Positions 17,475 through 25,733 of a stretch of DNA of 64,000 bases are shown one piece after another. The first letter of the stretch is position 1, and every line of letters starts with the position of its first letter. Position numbers and translations under genes: made by a program. The notes below the pieces were generated by a model. The model saw only the letters and a list, made by a program, of their open reading frames with translations, ran no database searches and was not told the origin of the DNA. Location of the stretch: contig JAKSUA010000012.1 of assembly GCA_024409235.1 (NCBI GenBank), forward strand, positions 1-64,000. Direction: 5' to 3'. The stretch comes from Bacteroidales bacterium (GTDB lineage Bacteria > Bacteroidota > Bacteroidia > Bacteroidales > UBA1715).

Positions 17475-18209
17475 ATGAATTCTTTTCGTCCATCAGGTTT
17501 TTCAATGTTAACTCCAGTTGTTAAGAATCTATTGGTTCTTAACATTGTTTGCTTTATTATAACCTGTTTCTTTGAAAGATTCGGTTATGATATTTCGAAT
17601 GATTTAGGACTTCATTACGTAAAATCACCAAGTTTTCGTCCAGTACAGTTTGTCAGCTATATGTTCATGCATGCAAACCTAGAACATATTTTTTTCAATA
17701 TGTTGGCATTGTGGATGTTTGGTCATACTTTAGAGCAATATTGGGGTAGTAAGAAATTTCTTGTGTATTACCTGGCAACAGGTATTGGTGCTGGAATCAT
17801 GCAGGTTTTGGTCGCATATATTCATTTGCAGACATTTGTAATTTCTGATGAAATGTGGGATATGGTTATAACTCAAGGAGATGACTTGTTGCGGTCTGGA
17901 AGAAATTGGATTGACGATACTTTAGGAAGTGTCAATGCTATTGTGAATGGCTCAACTGTGGGTGCTTCGGGTGCTGTTTTTGGACTTTTAATGGCATTCG
18001 GTATGATGTTTCCTGAAGCTCAGATATACATTTATTTCGCAATTCCTGTCAAGGCAAAATGGTTCGTGATAATATATGGACTTATAGAACTATTCAGTGG
18101 AATACGCAATTCCGCAGGTGATAATACTGCTCATTTTGCACATCTTGGTGGTATGATATTCGGGTATATTTTAATCAAATACTGGCAGAAAAACGGCTCA
18201 CGGTTTTGA
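17475..18209 (+). CDS. Rhomboid family intramembrane serine protease
   Basis: This 244-residue polytopic membrane protein has about six transmembrane helices. The catalytic pair is visible: Ser165 in GASGAVFG and His223 in HFAHLGG. The TM2 block HANLEHIFFNML (H66, H71, N75) is also canonical. A longer loop (about 120-160) separates the third and fourth helices. It should cleave single-pass membrane substrates, which are unknown. It starts 1 nt after mutL, and its stop overlaps the next start (TTGA), so the two rhomboid-like proteins are translationally coupled. Confidence 0.93.
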   Translation: MNSFRPSGFSMLTPVVKNLLVLNIVCFIITCFFERFGYDISNDLGLHYVKSPSFRPVQFVSYMFMHANLEHIFFNMLALWMFGHTLEQYWGSKKFLVYYLATGIGAGIMQVLVAYIHLQTFVISDEMWDMVITQGDDLLRSGRNWIDDTLGSVNAIVNGSTVGASGAVFGLLMAFGMMFPEAQIYIYFAIPVKAKWFVIIYGLIELFSGIRNSAGDNTAHFAHLGGMIFGYILIKYWQKNGSRF

Positions 18210-19096
18210 ATTTAAAAGCTGAAATATTACGTGAATTGAGAGATGGCGATATGCTAACAAAGCTGTTGCTTATTAATGGTTTGTTATTCATGTCTCTATG
18301 GGTAATAGAAATTATTTCGGCTATTGCACATTTACATATCTACAGTTGGACAATTCAAAATATTTCTGTTTCCAATTCACTCTTTTTATTGGTAAGAAAA
18401 CCATGGACTATTTTAACGTATATGTTTTTTGAAACATCGTTTCTCTCGTTGATTACCAATATGTTGATTTTATTTTGGATGGGGAAATTGCTGATGGATT
18501 TTCTAAATGAAAAAGTCTTGCTTGCAACATATATTCTTGGAGGTTTTTCTGGTGTGTTGTTGCCTGTAATTATGTCTTCTTCAGGAAATGTGTCAATAAA
18601 TCTTTTAGGATCAAATGCGGCAGTTCTTGCTGTAACAACGGCGGTTTGTTGTTATGCTCCGAATTATAGGATTTATTTGCTGTTATTTAAAGAAGTTTCT
18701 TTAAAAACGATAGGACTTATAATTGTTGTAATTGAATTTTTACCGTTTTTACGATTAGTTCATTCAATGGATTTGTCTGTAGCATTTATCCCGTTAAATC
18801 ATTTAGGAGGTATTCTTTATGGTTTTTGTTGGGCTACACTGTACAAAAACGGCACCGACATTTCTTCCTGGTTTATTCAACTTTGCGAGAGATTGAAAGA
18901 TTTATTTACTCCAAAACCTGTGATAAGAGTCTCAAAGAGAGCAAAGAAAGATGAATCCTATGTGACTTATGAAGAAGTAACAACAAATAATACTAATCAG
19001 GAAGAAATTGATAAAATACTTGATAAAATTGCAAAATCAGGATATGATAGCTTGACAAGTGAAGAAAAACAAAAGTTATTTAAACAGGGGAAATAA
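18206..19096 (+). CDS. Rhomboid-like protein, probably catalytically inactive
   Basis: This 296-residue protein has a rhomboid-like set of six helices and a cytoplasmic tail. The distal His is kept in NHLGGILYG, but the serine motif reads LLGSNAAVLA: Asn137 lies where GxSG has the nucleophile, with Ser136 one position early. The tail ends IDKILDKIAKSGYDSLTSEE, a short C-terminal motif seen on Bacteroidota rhomboids. The start is TTG 18206 inside the previous stop; the N-terminus LKAEILRELRDGDMLTKLL aligns with relatives, which supports it. An iRhom-like regulatory partner for the upstream protease is inferred. Confidence 0.82.
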   Translation: MNLKAEILRELRDGDMLTKLLLINGLLFMSLWVIEIISAIAHLHIYSWTIQNISVSNSLFLLVRKPWTILTYMFFETSFLSLITNMLILFWMGKLLMDFLNEKVLLATYILGGFSGVLLPVIMSSSGNVSINLLGSNAAVLAVTTAVCCYAPNYRIYLLLFKEVSLKTIGLIIVVIEFLPFLRLVHSMDLSVAFIPLNHLGGILYGFCWATLYKNGTDISSWFIQLCERLKDLFTPKPVIRVSKRAKKDESYVTYEEVTTNNTNQEEIDKILDKIAKSGYDSLTSEEKQKLFKQGK

Positions 19097-20199
19097 TGAA
19101 ATCGGCGGTTCGCATATTGTTTTTGTTTTTGAATGTGCTTTTGGCATTGGCATTGCTTCTTTGCCTAACCACCCGCTTTTTTAATCCGCAGAGTTTTCCT
19201 TATATCGAAGTTCTGGCGTTGGGATTTCCTATCATATTCGGTTTGAACTGCATAACATCGGTGTTTTGGATTGTTTCCAAAGAACATAAAAAATATTGTA
19301 TTGTTTCTTTAATTGCATTGTTGGTCAGTATTCCTATGATATGCAATTATTATGTGTTCGGTAAAAAAGAACCCGTAAAAACAACTAATAATAGCCTAAA
19401 AATAATGTCTTATAACGTTATGGGCTTTATGTATTTTACGTGGAGAAAAAGTACGGAGGTTAAACAACAGATATTCCTTCACATTTTAAAAGAAAATCCG
19501 GATATTATTTGTTTTCAGGAATATCACAATGATACAAATGAAAAGTTTATTGTCTTAGATAGTTTGAAGCAACAGCTGAACTTGTCGTACGTGTATCATA
19601 ACAAATTGTTTTCTGTTGGAGATAATCATTTTCAAGGAAATTTGATTTGTAGTCGGTATCCAATTGTCAATGTTGGAAAAATGGATTATGAAAAAACCGG
19701 TAATTCTGCAATTTGGGTTGATGTTGCTATTGGTAGTGATACTATCAGAATTTACAATAGTCATCTTGAATCTTATAGACTTTCGCAGGAAAACAAACAG
19801 ACGGTAAACGAAATTCGTGCAGCTCAAAATGTTGAAGTTGCTCAGGTTGAGAATATTATAGTAAAATTAAAGAATTCAATACAGAAACGAGGTTCTCAGG
19901 TAGAAGAACTTGCAAGATCAATGGAAGAATGCCCGTATCCAATCATATCTTGCGGCGACTTTAATTCTCTTCCATGTTCGTATTCTTACCAAAGGATAAA
20001 ATCTGTCCGAAATTTTACAGATGCTTTCCTAGAATGTGGGCATGGTGTTGGAGCAACTTTCAACTGGTGGCCTCAGCTTCGTTTAGATTATATTCTTGTT
20101 GATCCTAAATTTGACTGCTGTAAGTTCAAACGAACAGGATTGAAGGTCTCTGACCATTTCCCAATTTGTTGCGAAATTGACATTCAGCCAAGCAAATAG
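19096..20199 (+). CDS. Endonuclease/exonuclease/phosphatase-family hydrolase, membrane anchored
   Basis: This 367-residue protein begins with three hydrophobic helices (about 1-95), followed by an EEP (DNase I-like) domain facing the periplasm or cytoplasm. Family motifs are in order: SYNVMGF (Asn), DIICFQEY (metal-binding Glu), IRIYNSHLES, IISCGDFNSLP (Asp and Asn), LDYILVD and VSDHFPI (catalytic His). The substrate may be a phosphodiester in nucleic acid, phospholipid or inositol phosphate; the sequence does not say which. Its ATG overlaps the previous stop by one base (TAATG). Confidence 0.88.
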   Translation: MKSAVRILFLFLNVLLALALLLCLTTRFFNPQSFPYIEVLALGFPIIFGLNCITSVFWIVSKEHKKYCIVSLIALLVSIPMICNYYVFGKKEPVKTTNNSLKIMSYNVMGFMYFTWRKSTEVKQQIFLHILKENPDIICFQEYHNDTNEKFIVLDSLKQQLNLSYVYHNKLFSVGDNHFQGNLICSRYPIVNVGKMDYEKTGNSAIWVDVAIGSDTIRIYNSHLESYRLSQENKQTVNEIRAAQNVEVAQVENIIVKLKNSIQKRGSQVEELARSMEECPYPIISCGDFNSLPCSYSYQRIKSVRNFTDAFLECGHGVGATFNWWPQLRLDYILVDPKFDCCKFKRTGLKVSDHFPICCEIDIQPSK

Positions 20200-20202
20200 T
20201 TT

Positions 20203-22017
20203 ATGAATAGGAATAGTCTCATAATTCTGCTGTTGTTTCTTGTCGTGGCAAATATTACTGTCGCTCAGGATAAAAACAATGATAATCAGTTGGCTTTACT
20301 TTATTACTCGCAAGGTGAATATGAAAAAGCAACAGATTTGTATCAAAAGTTGTTTGATGAGTCTCATTCTCAGATTCATTTTGATTATCTGATTGATTGT
20401 TATAATAAATTAAAAGAACTTGATAAGGCCGAGAAAATCACAAATGAACAAATAAAACGTTACTCAAAATCTTTTTATTATCCGGTAAAACTAGCTACAA
20501 TCTATCAGCAAAGGGGAAAAACAAAAGAGGCTGACGAAATCTTTGATAGAATAGTAAAAAAAGCAACAAAACAATTGGAGACATGTTTGGAAGCAGGACA
20601 GGCTTGTTTGGATAATCATGTTGACAGTGTTGCGAAAATTATTTACGAAAACGGACAACAAAAATATCCCGAGAATAGAATAATTGTTTCTAATTTGAGT
20701 AGAATCTATCTGAATTTAAATGAAAACGAGAAACTTGCGGATATTTACATTGAACAGTTGCAAAAAAATAACTTTGACTTAGATTTTGTTGAAAATCAGT
20801 TACAATTCTGTCTTTACGAAAAGAGAAATCCTCAACTGAAAAATATCCTTATTGATAAATTGAATCAAATAATAAAGAAAAATCCAAAGCAAACAACGTT
20901 TAAGGAGCTGTATTTATGGCTGATGATTCAGGACAAAGATTTTGAAAAAGCCTTTATTATGAGTAAAGAAATTGATTTGGAAAAAGATGAAGATGGAGAT
21001 AGGGTATATGAAGTAGGAACTATTGCTCTTGAAAATCAAGAATATCTTTGGGCAACAAATTGTTTTTCATACGTGGTGCAGAAAGGTCCAATGGGAAGTT
21101 ATTATGAGGAAGCAATGAAGAATCTTTTGGAAACTTCATATAATAAATTGTTTAAATCTGGCATAAAACCGGATATTCAACAAATAGAAAGTTTGGAAGT
21201 TGAATATATAAAGGCTCTTGAAGAATTAGGGGATTCTAAAACAACTGCCGATATAATAAAGAATCTGGCGCATATTCAGGCTTTTTATCTAAATAAATCG
21301 GAATACGCAGTAGAAAGATTAAAGAAAGCTGCAGAATCACCGAATTTACGGCAGAAAAAGACTGCTCTTGAAATGGAACTCGCTGACATTTATTTATTTA
21401 CAAATGATGTTTGGGGAGCGAATCTTTTGTATGCATCAATTGCTTTGAATAATAAAAATAATGACATCGGCCATGAGGCTCAGTTAAAACAGGCACGAGT
21501 TGCATATTTTAATCACAACTTTAAATATGCAGAAGCTTTACTCGAAGTATTACAAGGAAGTACGAGTAAATTAATTGCAAATGATGCTCTTGAACTTTTA
21601 CTGCTGATTTCCGACAACACGGCACTTGATACATCCACAACAGCTTTAGAGATTTTTGCAAGAGGGGATTTATTGTTGTTGCAAGGTAAAAATAATGAGG
21701 CTGTAAAATGTTATGATTCTATTCCGGCACTGTTTCCTGGACATTCTCTTGAAGATGATATTATTATGAGAAAGGCTGATATTGCAAAATCAGAAAATAA
21801 TATGGATGTAATGGTATCCTACTTAAAAGATATAGAAGCTCGTTTTCCTTATGAAATATATGCTGATAAAGCCATTTTTACAATAGCCTCATATTGTGAA
21901 AAACAAGGTGATTTGGAACAGGCAAAGGAAAAATACAGAAAACTAATGGCTGATTATCCCAATAGTTTCTATGCTCCACAAGCTCGAAACAGATATAGAG
22001 ATTTACAGTCTCGCTAA
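20203..22017 (+). CDS. Exported TPR-repeat protein
   Basis: These 604 residues start with a signal peptide (cleavage near TVA/QDK). Tetratricopeptide-type helical pairs follow across nearly the whole chain, for example YYSQGEYEKATDLYQKL near the start and KQGDLEQAKEKYRKLMADYP near the end. No catalytic motif is seen. TPR superhelices bind peptides, and Bacteroidota use many exported ones in envelope assembly. It is the last gene of the mutL operon, 3 nt after the EEP gene. Its partners are not indicated. Confidence 0.85.
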   Translation: MNRNSLIILLLFLVVANITVAQDKNNDNQLALLYYSQGEYEKATDLYQKLFDESHSQIHFDYLIDCYNKLKELDKAEKITNEQIKRYSKSFYYPVKLATIYQQRGKTKEADEIFDRIVKKATKQLETCLEAGQACLDNHVDSVAKIIYENGQQKYPENRIIVSNLSRIYLNLNENEKLADIYIEQLQKNNFDLDFVENQLQFCLYEKRNPQLKNILIDKLNQIIKKNPKQTTFKELYLWLMIQDKDFEKAFIMSKEIDLEKDEDGDRVYEVGTIALENQEYLWATNCFSYVVQKGPMGSYYEEAMKNLLETSYNKLFKSGIKPDIQQIESLEVEYIKALEELGDSKTTADIIKNLAHIQAFYLNKSEYAVERLKKAAESPNLRQKKTALEMELADIYLFTNDVWGANLLYASIALNNKNNDIGHEAQLKQARVAYFNHNFKYAEALLEVLQGSTSKLIANDALELLLLISDNTALDTSTTALEIFARGDLLLLQGKNNEAVKCYDSIPALFPGHSLEDDIIMRKADIAKSENNMDVMVSYLKDIEARFPYEIYADKAIFTIASYCEKQGDLEQAKEKYRKLMADYPNSFYAPQARNRYRDLQSR

Positions 22018-22070
22018 CGAAGGGAATTACTAACTATAATTTTGAAGACTGGAATAGGGCGGATTTGATT

Positions 22071-22964
22071 TTACGCAGCTCGCCATTGTGCCGGTGTTTT
22101 ACTGGTAAGTGATTTGAAGAAACGAACGAAATGCTGTGGATATTCAAAGCCGAGTCGTTGACTTACTTGGGTCACGGATATCGTTTCAGATTGGAGCAAT
22201 TCCTTGGCTTTGGCTAGGAGACGGTCGTTGATGTGGTCTTTGGCTGTTCGTCCCGTTTCGGTCTTGACCAATGTGCCGAAGTAACCTGTTGAAAGGCAAC
22301 ATTTGTCGGCAAAATAAGTAACTGTCGGTAATCCTTTTTGCTCGGCCGTATTGTCTATATATTCATTCAAAAGTGTCAGGAACTTTTTCACCACGCTGTG
22401 GTTTATTTCTTCTCGTGTGATGAACTGGCGGTCGTAGAAACGGAGGCAGTAGTTCAGGAGAAGTTCAATATGTGAGACGATGAGTTCGCGCGTATGTTTG
22501 TCAATGGCATGATGCAGTTCTTGCTCTATCATTGCGAGCACACTTTGAAAGATTTCAACCTCTTGTGCCGAAAGATGAAGCGCCTCGTTGCTGGTGTAAT
22601 CAAAGAACTCGTAACGGCTCATCTGCTTTGCCAGTGAAGTACGGTTGAGAATGTCGGGATGAAAGACCAAGGCTGTGAATTTTGCAAAGGGAACATCAGG
22701 ATTTGGTTCCACCGTCACTACTTGTCCGGGAGCAAAACTTGTGACGGTCATCTCATCGAAGTCATACTCCGTGCGTCCATACGACAGCTTGCAGCCCTTG
22801 TTCTCCTTAAGATAGATGGCGTAAAGACCATAGTGCATCACACTCTCCTGAATGTGTTCGGTGTTCTCCACACGGATAACGCTCACCAAAGGATGAAGCG
22901 TCTCCACCCTATTATAATCGTTGAAATCCTGTATTGTATTGAGATAAATCTCTTGCATAGTCAT
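22071..22964 (-). CDS. AraC-family transcriptional regulator
   Basis: This 297-residue protein has an N-terminal cupin-like ligand-sensing domain (about 20-150) and a C-terminal AraC double helix-turn-helix. Visible marks are HINDRLLAKAKELLQ in the first HTH and ISVTQVSQRLGFEYPQHFVRFFK, followed by TPAQWR, in the second. It closes the minus-strand cassette, 36 nt after the CMD-cupin gene, and probably controls the redox/detoxification genes ahead of it. The inducer is unknown. Sampled GC content of the cassette is well above that of the TPR gene next door. Confidence 0.93.
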   Translation of the reverse strand: MTMQEIYLNTIQDFNDYNRVETLHPLVSVIRVENTEHIQESVMHYGLYAIYLKENKGCKLSYGRTEYDFDEMTVTSFAPGQVVTVEPNPDVPFAKFTALVFHPDILNRTSLAKQMSRYEFFDYTSNEALHLSAQEVEIFQSVLAMIEQELHHAIDKHTRELIVSHIELLLNYCLRFYDRQFITREEINHSVVKKFLTLLNEYIDNTAEQKGLPTVTYFADKCCLSTGYFGTLVKTETGRTAKDHINDRLLAKAKELLQSETISVTQVSQRLGFEYPQHFVRFFKSLTSKTPAQWRAA

Positions 22965-23000
22965 TTACCTTATATAATTTATAACGCAGAAAAGGCTTAT

Positions 23001-24047
23001 TTATTGCTTCTTGACCTCTTCGTATTGCTCATCGCTCACTGGTTCCAACCATTCATTGCTTTCTGTGTCAGCAACCTTCACATGAGTGGCTATGTGCTGG
23101 AACCATGAGTCGGATGCGGCTCCGTGCCAATGCTTCACGCCTTCAGGGATGTCGATGACCGTACCTGCTGTCATTGGTATGGCAGGCTTGCCCCATTCCT
23201 GATACCAACCTCTGCCCGATACGCAGATGAGTATTTGACGAACTCCATGATGAATATGCCAGTTGTTGCGACAACCAGGTTCGAAGGTCACATTGCTCAT
23301 CGGCAGCACCGTTTTTTCACCTTCGCTAAGATTAGCAGGGGAGAGAGGGTTGAGGTAGCTTTCTCCCGTGAAATACTGAGCGTAAGCCACGTTGTTGGCA
23401 CCCTTTGCGAAGTCACTCTTCAGAGTATAACCCTCCTTATCGAGCCATGTGCAGAGTTCATCTACCTGTTGTTGAGTGTTGCCCATATTGACGGTTCCAC
23501 GCTTATGTGCAGCCAACTGAGGTTCAACGCCTTTCATTGCACTCAATGCTGCTACAGTCACTATCTCTCGGTCGGCAGGAGTCAGCTGATTGCCAGCGAA
23601 AATGTCACCAAAGAGGTGAGACTTCAGGTAGTAGTCATCCTGCGGACAAAATTGGAAATCGAAGGCTTGCCCCGAGAGTTTTGTCTGTATTTCTGTTCCA
23701 ACTTTGAGTGCCTCTGCGGCATTATCCCAAAGAATGGGACGCTCAAAAGGTTTGCCTTCCTTCCATTGCGCCTTGGGTGTGGCGATTACCTTCTGAAGAA
23801 CGCCCAAAGCATTCAAGGAGCGAGGGAAGCCAGTATAGGCATAAAGTTGTGAGAATACCTCTTTCAACTCATTGATTGTAACACCCCTTTCAAGTGCATC
23901 GATAACGACAGTTTCAAGTCGTACAAGGTCGCCTTGCGCTTCCAGTGCAGCACATGCAGCAAGTGCTTTTTGTCTATCAGTTAATGTCTGTGCCATAGTA
24001 GTCGTCGTAATTAATACTGTCATTAAAAACAGAAAAATACTTTTCAT
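23001..24047 (-). CDS. Exported carboxymuconolactone decarboxylase-like/cupin fusion
   Basis: This 348-residue protein starts with a signal peptide (cleavage near TMA/QTL). Two AhpD/CMD-like helical segments follow: one at about 25-110 (VIDALERGVTINELKEVF, AYTGFPRSLNAL) and one at about 140-215 (LTPADREIVTVAALSAMKG). A C-terminal cupin barrel has metal-binding residues in NNWHIHHG and GVKHWHGA. CMD-cupin fusions are usual in Bacteroides-type genomes beside flavodoxins and hydrolases. The Cys pair of peroxidase-type AhpD (CxxC) is not present. Ring-cleavage or aldehyde detoxification is a guess; an oxidative-stress link is inferred from the neighbours. Confidence 0.85.
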   Translation of the reverse strand: MKSIFLFLMTVLITTTTMAQTLTDRQKALAACAALEAQGDLVRLETVVIDALERGVTINELKEVFSQLYAYTGFPRSLNALGVLQKVIATPKAQWKEGKPFERPILWDNAAEALKVGTEIQTKLSGQAFDFQFCPQDDYYLKSHLFGDIFAGNQLTPADREIVTVAALSAMKGVEPQLAAHKRGTVNMGNTQQQVDELCTWLDKEGYTLKSDFAKGANNVAYAQYFTGESYLNPLSPANLSEGEKTVLPMSNVTFEPGCRNNWHIHHGVRQILICVSGRGWYQEWGKPAIPMTAGTVIDIPEGVKHWHGAASDSWFQHIATHVKVADTESNEWLEPVSDEQYEEVKKQ

Positions 24048-24091
24048 TTTAATTCGTAATTTAGAGATTCGTAATCACATAAAAGTCCGTT

Positions 24092-24655
24092 TCATAGGTT
24101 CTTTATGAATTTTGCTGGTATGCCACCCACAACAGTTCTTGGTTCAACATCTTTTGTTACAACTGCTCCTGCAGCGACAATAGCTCCTTCACCAATTGTT
24201 ACACCTGGACATACTGTTACATTTGCACCGAGCCATACCTTATCTTCTATATGGATTGGCTTGAAAATCATGTCACCGCGATGCGCTGGATCAGGATTGT
24301 GATTGATGGTACATAGTGTGGCATTATGTCCTATGAGGCAATCATTACCGATAAATATGCCACCTTGATCCTGAAATTTACATCCGCTATTAATGAATAC
24401 ACGCTGCCCGATATGGGTATTCTTTCCACAATCGGTATTGAATGGAGGGAAGATGCCGAATGTCTCTGGCACTTTAATATCCCAAAGCTCAGAAAATAGC
24501 TGTCGAAGTTCCTCTGGCGTGTGGTACTTATTGTTTATCTCCATGGTTATGCGAATAGCCTCTTGCGACATCTTGTGCATGAAGAGGTGTGCTTCGCTTC
24601 CATTCTCAACAGGTTTTCCTGTTGCTATATAATCTCTGTATTCTTTAACTGTCAT
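24092..24655 (-). CDS. Maltose/galactoside-type O-acetyltransferase (left-handed beta helix)
   Basis: This 187-residue enzyme has the MAC N-terminal segment (VKEYRDYIATGKPV, about 1-60). Hexapeptide repeats follow in IGQRVFINSGC, IFIGNDCLIGHNATL and HIEDKVWLGANVTVCPGVTIG, ending AAGAVVTKDV and GGIPAKFIK. The catalytic His is in INHNPDP. LacA/Maa/NodL-family trimers move acetyl from acetyl-CoA to a sugar or similar hydroxyl. It starts 5 nt after the flavodoxin gene, so it is in the operon. Confidence 0.93.
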   Translation of the reverse strand: MTVKEYRDYIATGKPVENGSEAHLFMHKMSQEAIRITMEINNKYHTPEELRQLFSELWDIKVPETFGIFPPFNTDCGKNTHIGQRVFINSGCKFQDQGGIFIGNDCLIGHNATLCTINHNPDPAHRGDMIFKPIHIEDKVWLGANVTVCPGVTIGEGAIVAAGAVVTKDVEPRTVVGGIPAKFIKNL

Positions 24656-24660
24656 CTGAT

Positions 24661-25197
24661 TTATACTCTCTTGCCCATTTCGTAAGCCTCCTGCAACTTG
24701 CCATTTCCTTCAATTTCACGAGCATCATTTACGCCACCGCAGAATACATGACCTTTGAGCGAGGATTTCGCAAAGCAGTCGATCCAACCAGTAAGACCAA
24801 TCTCCGCACGTTTAGGAGTTTCTTCTTCCTCCTCGGCAGCTGTCGTTAGCAGATATATGTCACGGAAACGGTAATCCTTAGGGTACATAGCATTCATACG
24901 GTCGATAAGCGTCTTCATCTGTCCACTCATCTCGTAATAGTAGATAGGAGTCGCCCAACAAACTACATCGGCATTCAACACCTTCTCCATAATGGCAGGT
25001 ACATCATCTTTGAATACGCAAGCACCTGTTTTCTGGCAACTTAAGCAACCGATGCAAAATTTGATTTCCTTGCCTCGAAGTGAGATTTTTTCAACATCAT
25101 TACCTGATGCTTTTGCACCCTCGACAAATTTATCAGCGAGCATATCGCTGTTTGAACCAGCACGAAGGCTAGTTGATATTACGATTACTTTCTTCAT
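24661..25197 (-). CDS. Flavodoxin-fold NAD(P)H-dependent oxidoreductase (iron-sulfur flavoprotein type)
   Basis: This 178-residue protein has an N-terminal FMN phosphate loop (STSLRAGSNSDML), a cysteine cluster CIGCLSCQKTGAC (about 48-60), and the flavin-wall motif WATPIYYYEMSGQMKTLIDR. The cluster resembles iron-sulfur flavoproteins and related FMN reductases, which reduce quinones or nitro compounds. Its start overlaps the stop of the cyclophilin-like gene by 4 nt, so the two are translationally coupled. Confidence 0.9.
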   Translation of the reverse strand: MKKVIVISTSLRAGSNSDMLADKFVEGAKASGNDVEKISLRGKEIKFCIGCLSCQKTGACVFKDDVPAIMEKVLNADVVCWATPIYYYEMSGQMKTLIDRMNAMYPKDYRFRDIYLLTTAAEEEEETPKRAEIGLTGWIDCFAKSSLKGHVFCGGVNDAREIEGNGKLQEAYEMGKRV

Positions 25198-25733
25198 TTC
25201 ACAATCAATTTTCCGTTCTTGACAAATATACCTTTTTGAGGCTCTTCATGCAACAATCTTCCATTCAAATCATAGATTTTAACTTTCCCTTCATTGATAT
25301 CGAGGGGAATGTCTTGTATGGCCGTTGAACTGTTTTTGAGTGAGAAACTCACACTAATGTTGCCATTACCTACTGCATCGGCAAGCTCATAGGTAGAGGT
25401 AAGTCGTCCTATGCGAGTGTAACTGTAACCACCCGCATTACCGTAAAACAACACTACACATGTATTACCATAGAGCATCAAATCGCCTGATTCGATTGTG
25501 CGGTAGTATTCAGTATCGGTCGGAAGAGGATTCGACAAATAGTGGTACTTTTCGTTTCCGTTCAATTCGCTCATATTTATTGTCATTGGGAGTAAAGCGC
25601 AAAATGCACGTCCTGTTTCGCTGTCTTCTATTTCAGCAGTAACGGTTTTGTCTCCAATAGTAATCTCAATTTCCATTGCGAACAAATTGACTGCCATCAA
25701 TAGTCCTGTTAGTATGATTGCGATTTTTTTCAT
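25194..25733 (-). CDS. Exported cyclophilin-like-fold protein with sorting-like C-terminus
   Basis: This 179-residue protein has a signal peptide (cleavage near LFA/MEI) and a cyclophilin-like beta-barrel domain of the DUF type (about 20-125; EIEDSETGRAFCALLPMTI, LPTDTEYY, GDLMLYGN, IGRLTS). The last ~35 residues read VKIYDLNGRLLHEEPQKGIF then KLIVK, the pattern of T9SS type A sorting tails. It may therefore be a T9SS cargo or a relic of one. It overlaps both neighbours by 4 nt (ATGA), within the GC-rich cassette. Small-molecule binding or isomerase-like activity is unproven. Confidence 0.75.
   Translation of the reverse strand: MKKIAIILTGLLMAVNLFAMEIEITIGDKTVTAEIEDSETGRAFCALLPMTINMSELNGNEKYHYLSNPLPTDTEYYRTIESGDLMLYGNTCVVLFYGNAGGYSYTRIGRLTSTYELADAVGNGNISVSFSLKNSSTAIQDIPLDINEGKVKIYDLNGRLLHEEPQKGIFVKNGKLIVK

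Noticed and set aside
23124..23852. Plus-strand frame of 242 codons inside the CMD-cupin gene
   Set aside because: It is a long shadow of the GC-richer opposite strand; the minus-strand product has two recognised domains and a signal peptide.
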